In this document: positions 6,840 through 8,074 of the stretch, piece by piece
Numbering within the stretch: position 1 is the first letter of the stretch
Layout of the letters: each line of letters starts with the position of its first letter
NCBI GenBank assembly: GCA_030837785.1
Contig: JAUQYA010000147.1
Coordinates: 1-8,074 of the forward strand
DNA from: Albidovulum sp.
Lineage (GTDB): Bacteria > Pseudomonadota > Alphaproteobacteria > Rhodobacterales > Rhodobacteraceae
Direction of reading: 5' to 3'
DNA: 8,074 nucleotides
Notes under the pieces: generated by a model
Seen by the model: only the letters and a program-made list of their open reading frames with translations
What the model was told of the DNA's origin: nothing
Database searches by the model: none
Program-made: the position numbers and the translations under genes

Positions 6840-7058
6840 CAAGTCCCAGTAGTTGCGCAGCCGTGGCAGGGGCTCGAGGCCGATGTCGCGCCGCATCCGG
6901 TCGGGCATGTCGTCCTCCCAGACCCTTGCCGCGCGGACGCGCCGCCGTGCGACGAGGCCGGCCAGGGCCAGCGCCACGCGGACGGTGCCGAATTCCGCGA
7001 CCAGCGCCCGGACCCCCGCCGCGGGGGTCGCGAAGTCGCGATTCACTTGTGCGTTCAT
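6837..7058 (-). CDS. DUF1127-like small protein
   Basis: A 73-aa basic protein. The C-terminal half carries WEDDMPDRMRRDIGLEP (residues 47-63), which matches the core of DUF1127/YjiS-like small proteins (a short Arg-rich helix, then a D-x-x-x-R-D-I-G-L motif). The N-terminal half is alanine- and valine-rich with a mildly hydrophobic stretch at 26-37 (VRVALALAGLVA), then ARRRVRAARV. In related bacteria such proteins are often stress-induced and some affect RNA metabolism; a similar role here is inference. The start is ATG 7058. There is only a weak ribosome site (GAG) next to it, while GAGG and a perfect hairpin lie just upstream. The long structured region before it suggests regulated expression. 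An odd detail is the ending after the motif, LRNYWDL, in place of a longer family tail. Confidence 0.8.
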   Translation of the reverse strand: MNAQVNRDFATPAAGVRALVAEFGTVRVALALAGLVARRRVRAARVWEDDMPDRMRRDIGLEPLPRLRNYWDL

Positions 7059-7068
7059 TTGGTCACTC

Positions 7069-7089
7069 AGCCCCGGACCAGCCGGGGCT
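7069..7089 (-). promoter_or_regulatory. Perfect 8-bp hairpin before the DUF1127 start
   Basis: AGCCCCGG at 7089-7082 and CCGGGGCT at 7076-7069 pair completely around a five-base loop, ten bases before the ATG at 7058. GAGG (7093-7090) abuts the far side of the stem. Folding would bring this Shine-Dalgarno-like sequence to about ten bases from the start codon. There is no U-tract, so it does not look like an intrinsic terminator. Confidence 0.5.
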
Positions 7090-7213
7090 CCTCAATCGGG
7101 TTGGATGGAATGCGTCCCGAAGCCCGGCCGAAGCCGGTTGCGGAGACGGGTTCTGGGATCAAGGGGCGTGGGCCGGCGACGGCCGGATCAACGTCCCGAA
7201 GGCGCGCGGAGGC

Positions 7214-7330
7214 TCAGCGGTTGGGCCGGATGCCCCTGCCCGCTCTCGCTCGCGTCGAGCCGGTCCAGGCAGCAATTCCACAAGCCGCGCCAGCACCTGG
7301 AAGGAGCGTCGCGTGATCATAGGTGTTCAT
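7214..7330 (-). CDS. Possible 38-aa leader ORF with strong Shine-Dalgarno
   Basis: ATG at 7330 follows AAGGAGG (7337-7343) at an ideal six-base spacing and opens a 38-codon frame. It begins MNTYDHATLLPGAGA and ends GIRPNR. The ribosome site is among the best in the window, which is the main reason to list it. Against it, the third codon positions are not strongly GC-rich after the first few codons, unlike the neighbouring genes. A second frame from ATG 7320 (53 aa, MITRRSFQVLARLVELLPG) has a more coding-like composition but no suitably placed ribosome site. The N-terminus faintly resembles DUF1127 proteins (Y-D-H near the start), so a frameshifted remnant of a DUF1127 paralogue is possible. 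It could equally be a leader peptide or a non-coding leader. Confidence 0.35.
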   Translation of the reverse strand: MNTYDHATLLPGAGAACGIAAWTGSTRARAGRGIRPNR

Positions 7331-7336
7331 CCTGCG

Positions 7337-7343
7337 CCTCCTT
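7337..7343 (-). promoter_or_regulatory. Shine-Dalgarno AAGGAGG with no known gene
   Basis: AAGGAGG lies six bases before ATG 7330. GAAGGAG (7344-7338) is perfectly complementary to CTCCTTC at 7306-7300 inside the short ORF, so the site could be hidden in a hairpin with a loop of about 31 bases. Confidence 0.5.
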
Positions 7344-7402
7344 CGTTCTGGTGTCGGGACGGGCGCCAACATACACCGTCCCGCCAGGATACAAAGCGCG
7401 GA

Positions 7403-7408
7403 ATTGTA
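7403..7408 (-). promoter_or_regulatory. Possible -10 box TACAAT
   Basis: TACAAT on the minus strand matches the TATAAT consensus at five of six positions. No TTGACA-like -35 lies 16-18 bases upstream. Instead, the palindrome at 7432-7449 is centred roughly 44 bases before the start predicted from this box, the range used by class II activators. Another TACAAT at 7426-7431 is an alternative. Confidence 0.35.
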
Positions 7409-7431
7409 CCCCCGCCGCCGGGGCGATTGTA

Positions 7432-7449
7432 TGTGTCACATCTGACACA
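7432..7449. promoter_or_regulatory. Perfect inverted repeat TGTGTCA-N4-TGACACA, probable operator
   Basis: Two perfect 7-base arms are separated by four bases, in non-coding DNA 34 bp past the tadA stop. This is the form of a binding site for a dimeric regulator. It satisfies the loose PpsR/CrtJ pattern TGT-N12-ACA and has the N4 spacing of FNR-type sites, but its half-site (TGTCA) is not the FNR TTGAT. The cognate regulator cannot be named from sequence. There is no U-tract to suggest a tadA terminator. Confidence 0.5.
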
Positions 7450-7483
7450 ATGTCGCACCCCCGAACGCCGGGCCGGCGCCGCG

Positions 7484-7936
7484 CTACCGCCGGTCGCGGA
7501 AGAACTCCGTCAGCAAGAGGGCGGCCTCCGCCGCGCCGATGCCGTCATAGACCTCGGGCGCGTGGTGGCACTGGCGGTGCGAGAACACCCGCGCGCCATG
7601 CGCGACGCCGCCGGACTTGGGGTCCTCGGCCCCGTAGTAGAGCCGGGCGATGCGGGCGAAGGAGATCGCCGCGGCGCACATCGGGCAGGGTTCCAGCGTG
7701 ACGTAGAGATCGTGCCCCGGCAGCCGTTCCGATCCCGCCGCCGCGCAGGCCGCCCTGAGCGCGAGAATCTCGGCGTGGGCCGTGGGGTCGGCCAGTTCCC
7801 GCGTCCGGTTCCCCGCCACGGCGACGATGCGACCGTCGGGTGCGACGACGGCGGCGCCGACCGGCACCTCGCCGCGCGTCCCCGCCGCCCGCGCTTCGGC
7901 AAGTGCGGCCGCCATGTGGCTGGTGAACCGTTTCAT
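7484..7936 (-). CDS. tadA: tRNA-specific adenosine deaminase
   Basis: A 150-aa zinc deaminase that converts the wobble adenosine (A34) of tRNA-Arg(ACG) to inosine, allowing one tRNA to read several arginine codons. Zinc and catalytic residues are His54 and Glu56 in PTAHAEI, and Cys84 and Cys87 in TLEPCPMC. GEVPVGAAVV (22-31), GNRTRE (42-47), LYYGAEDPKSGG and a C-terminal LLLTEFFRDRR complete the bacterial TadA pattern. Length is normal. ATG 7936 has AGAGGGGG just upstream; Met8 is a weaker alternative start. The gene diverges from a probable rluB across about 97 bp with a perfect palindrome (7959-7974). A small GC stem (7466-7478) follows the stop but lacks a U-run. Confidence 0.97.
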   Translation of the reverse strand: MKRFTSHMAAALAEARAAGTRGEVPVGAAVVAPDGRIVAVAGNRTRELADPTAHAEILALRAACAAAGSERLPGHDLYVTLEPCPMCAAAISFARIARLYYGAEDPKSGGVAHGARVFSHRQCHHAPEVYDGIGAAEAALLLTEFFRDRR

Positions 7937-7958
7937 GCCCCCTCTTGCCGCGCCATCC

Positions 7959-7974
7959 GCGCTTGCGCAAGCGC
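7959..7974. promoter_or_regulatory. Perfect 16-bp palindrome between divergent tadA and rluB
   Basis: GCGCTTGCGCAAGCGC is fully self-complementary with no spacer. It begins 23 bp upstream of the tadA start and ends about 60 bp before the probable rluB start. The position suits an operator acting on both genes, but no regulator is indicated, and GC-rich genomes make such palindromes more likely by chance. Confidence 0.35.
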
Positions 7975-8033
7975 TTCCCCCGTGGCGCGATTGGCGCTAG
8001 AGGAGTCGCTTCAGCCAGCCGGGGGCCAGGACC

Positions 8034-8074
8034 ATGACCGACGAGACCGCAACGGGCGAACGCATCGCCAAGGT
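8034..8074 (+). CDS. Start of a probable rRNA pseudouridine synthase (RluB type), truncated by window end
   Basis: Only 13 full codons are present, reading MTDETATGERIAK. The G-(E/D)-R-I-A-K-V opening is typical of the S4 RNA-binding domain at the start of RluB-type 23S rRNA pseudouridine synthases in Rhodobacteraceae, as I remember them. A ribosome site CAGGA lies a few bases before the ATG. It diverges from tadA, and both products would modify RNA. The call rests on a very short stretch, so the family is tentative. Confidence 0.6.
   Translation, partial: MTDETATGERIAK

Larger units (their letters stand above)
7059..7483. other. 425-bp region with no confident gene: structured leader
   Basis: No reading frame here has clear homology. 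Read on the minus strand from tadA toward the DUF1127 gene, it holds in order: a perfect palindrome (7432-7449), two TACAAT boxes (7426-7431, 7403-7408), a strong Shine-Dalgarno (7337-7343), a short ORF (7214-7330), a second overlapping short frame (7159-7320), a GGCCG/CGGCC stem (7171-7184), a CCGGC-UUCG-GCCGG stem (7124-7137), and a perfect 8-bp hairpin next to the DUF1127 start (7069-7089). Part of this is more AT-rich than its surroundings, as expected of a promoter. My reading is a regulated 5' leader, possibly with a leader peptide. Confidence 0.5.

Noticed and set aside
7059..7340. CcsR-type (Cuckoo) small RNAs, known beside a DUF1127 gene in Rhodobacter sphaeroides
   Set aside because: The CCUCCUCCC loop motif is not present on the minus strand here, and those RNAs lie downstream of their DUF1127 gene, not upstream.
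7466..7478. CGCCG-GGC-CGGCG stem just after the tadA stop as an intrinsic terminator
   Set aside because: The stem is only 5 bp with a three-base loop and no U-run. It is common by chance at this GC content.

Overview
The window is GC-rich DNA from an alphaproteobacterium, most likely of the Rhodobacterales (Rhodobacter, Rhodovulum or Paracoccus type). This rests on base composition, the alpha-type RNase P RNA, the gatC-gatA pair, a DUF1127 small protein, and the style of the TadA and trypsin-like proteins. It is a family-level judgement, not a species call. No mobile element, CRISPR array, tRNA or phage gene is visible. Nearly all of the window is ordinary chromosomal housekeeping sequence.

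Left end (1-868): the RNase P RNA gene (rnpB) reads leftward off the window. Its 5' end is near 282 and a TTGACG-N17-TAAGTG promoter lies just upstream. Diverging from it is a four-helix membrane protein of the DUF1772-like group (377-868).

Minus-strand block (838-4489): five genes read leftward in the order small three-helix membrane protein, gatC, gatA, Excalibur-domain lipoprotein, AmpD/AmiD-like amidase. Spacing is tight. gatC and gatA overlap as ATGA, and the lipoprotein and amidase are separated by one base (TGA-G-GTG), so a single transcript is likely. GatC and GatA are two subunits of the amidotransferase that makes Gln-tRNA(Gln) and/or Asn-tRNA(Asn); gatB is not in the window. The last two genes concern the cell envelope.

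Middle (4560-6731): a UPF0173 metallo-beta-lactamase-fold hydrolase diverges from the block above. It converges with a secreted trypsin-like serine protease on the minus strand, which has a large N-terminal extension of unknown function.

Right end (6837-8074): a 73-aa DUF1127-like protein, then about 425 bp with no confident gene, then tadA (tRNA adenosine deaminase), all on the minus strand. The first codons of a probable rluB-type pseudouridine synthase diverge from tadA. The 425-bp stretch is the most interesting part. It has a perfect TGTGTCA-N4-TGACACA palindrome, TACAAT boxes, a strong Shine-Dalgarno before a very short ORF that could be masked by complementary sequence inside the ORF, and a perfect 8-bp hairpin directly before the DUF1127 start. 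It reads as a regulated, structured leader, but this is inference from sequence only. I found no convincing new multi-gene system.
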